Shown: piece after piece, positions 16,946 through 16,969 of the stretch
Layout of the letters: each line of letters opens with the position of its first letter
Numbering within the stretch: position 1 is the stretch's first letter
From: Zarea fungicola
Lineage: Eukaryota > Ascomycota > Sordariomycetes > Hypocreales > Cordycipitaceae
Assembly (NCBI GenBank): GCA_900169235.1
Contig: FWCC01000032.1
Coordinates: 1 to 16,969 of the forward strand
Reading direction: 5' to 3'
Length of the DNA stretch: 16,969 nt
The notes under the pieces: model-generated
Databases searched by the model: none
Seen by the model: the letters and a program-made list of their open reading frames with translations, nothing else
Told to the model about the DNA's origin: nothing
Program-made: the position numbers and the translations under genes

Positions 16946-16948
16946 TAG
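16946..16948 (+). other. Second premature stop of the Tc1 transposase
   Basis: TAG directly before DNARTHT. The conserved motif is QDNA, so this is most simply CAG to TAG, a C-to-T change at CpA. Confidence 0.75.
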
Positions 16949-16969
16949 GATAATGCGCGTACTCATACA

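Larger units (their letters stand above)
16055..16969 (+). mobile_element. Tc1/mariner transposon, 5' part, cut by the window edge
   Basis: The likely 5' end is CAGTGGGGTCAGGAAAGTGA, starting at 16055 and preceded by TA (16053-16054), the target dinucleotide used by the superfamily. CAGTGGGGT-type ends are common in fungal Tc1 elements. About 100 bases of non-coding DNA, including a hairpin at 16087-16104, lead to the transposase start at 16157. The 3' inverted repeat is outside the window. Confidence 0.82.
16157..16969 (+). pseudogene. Tc1/mariner transposase, interrupted by two TAG stops, partial
   Basis: The ATG at 16157 (CAAAATGG) starts a frame with a Tc3/Tc1-like helix-turn-helix region, a GRPR-like hinge (SGRPPLL) and a second helical DNA-binding part ending RIDFARRYIDKPASF. 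A TAG at 16592-16594 interrupts, and the frame goes on with YNWIFSDESIIERGKGE, which has the first catalytic Asp (16613). A 57-base intron fits at 16673-16729 (donor GTACTC, branch GCTAAT, acceptor CCTAG), joining CRQ to KERLWPENIQPRTAPTRH and QMFWGAFAF. After SCLQENLETIAEPGLFFA comes a second TAG (16946-16948) and then DNARTHT, holding the second catalytic Asp (16949). In this family the residue before DNA is normally Gln, so CAG became TAG; the first stop is probably TGG to TAG. The catalytic Glu lies beyond the edge. The copy cannot make full transposase but its former sequence is clear. Confidence 0.88.

Noticed and set aside
1..16969. tRNA genes, rRNA and CRISPR arrays
   Set aside because: Scanned by eye for T-loop motifs and regularly spaced repeats; none seen. 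A tRNAscan run would be decisive.

Overview
The window looks like nuclear DNA of a filamentous ascomycete (Pezizomycotina). The genes carry short GT-AG introns of 47-150 bases with CTRAY-type branch sites, Kozak-like starts and long intergenic gaps, and several are eukaryotic regulatory types: a TALE homeodomain protein, a bHLH protein with a Tyr in its basic region, and an Est1/SMG-type protein. There are also hAT and Tc1/mariner transposon remains. Finer taxonomy is not supported by what I can see.

Layout, left to right. (1) Positions 1-1082, minus strand: the 5' part of a gene that runs off the left edge, with one probable 51-base intron. (2) 1863-2243, minus: a small coiled-coil protein of unknown role. 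(3) 2244-3846: a long stretch with no gene I recognise. (4) 3976-6450, plus: a hAT transposase with all its domains but with two frame changes and no in-frame ATG. (5) 6451-7562: non-coding DNA holding a hammerhead-ribozyme-like motif and a short relic of an NLR-type (NB-ARC/NACHT) gene. (6) 7563-9283, minus: an Est1-type protein gene that a simple ORF search splits at a stop codon. That stop lies inside a 57-base intron, and a short first exon restores a better N-terminus. (7) 10353-12099, plus: a TALE/KN homeobox gene in three exons, with an unresolved frame problem at the first splice junction. (8) 12100-15106: mostly non-coding, with a repeat pair, a 9-base satellite and a strong imperfect palindrome. 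(9) 15107-15880, plus: a two-exon bHLH gene whose zipper contains a 29-residue internal tandem duplication. (10) 16055 to the right edge: the 5' part of a Tc1/mariner element whose transposase has two TAG stops, both of the kind repeat-induced point mutation (RIP) produces.

The genes do not form an obvious pathway. Two transcription-factor genes (homeobox and bHLH, same strand) and one RNA/DNA-binding protein gene sit among decayed transposons and an NLR fragment, as in a gene-poor, repeat-bearing accessory or subtelomere-like region; that last point is inference. I did not find a clear new multigene system. The observations most worth following are the bHLH zipper duplication, the homeobox splice/frame ambiguity, the Est1-type gene model and the hammerhead-like motif.
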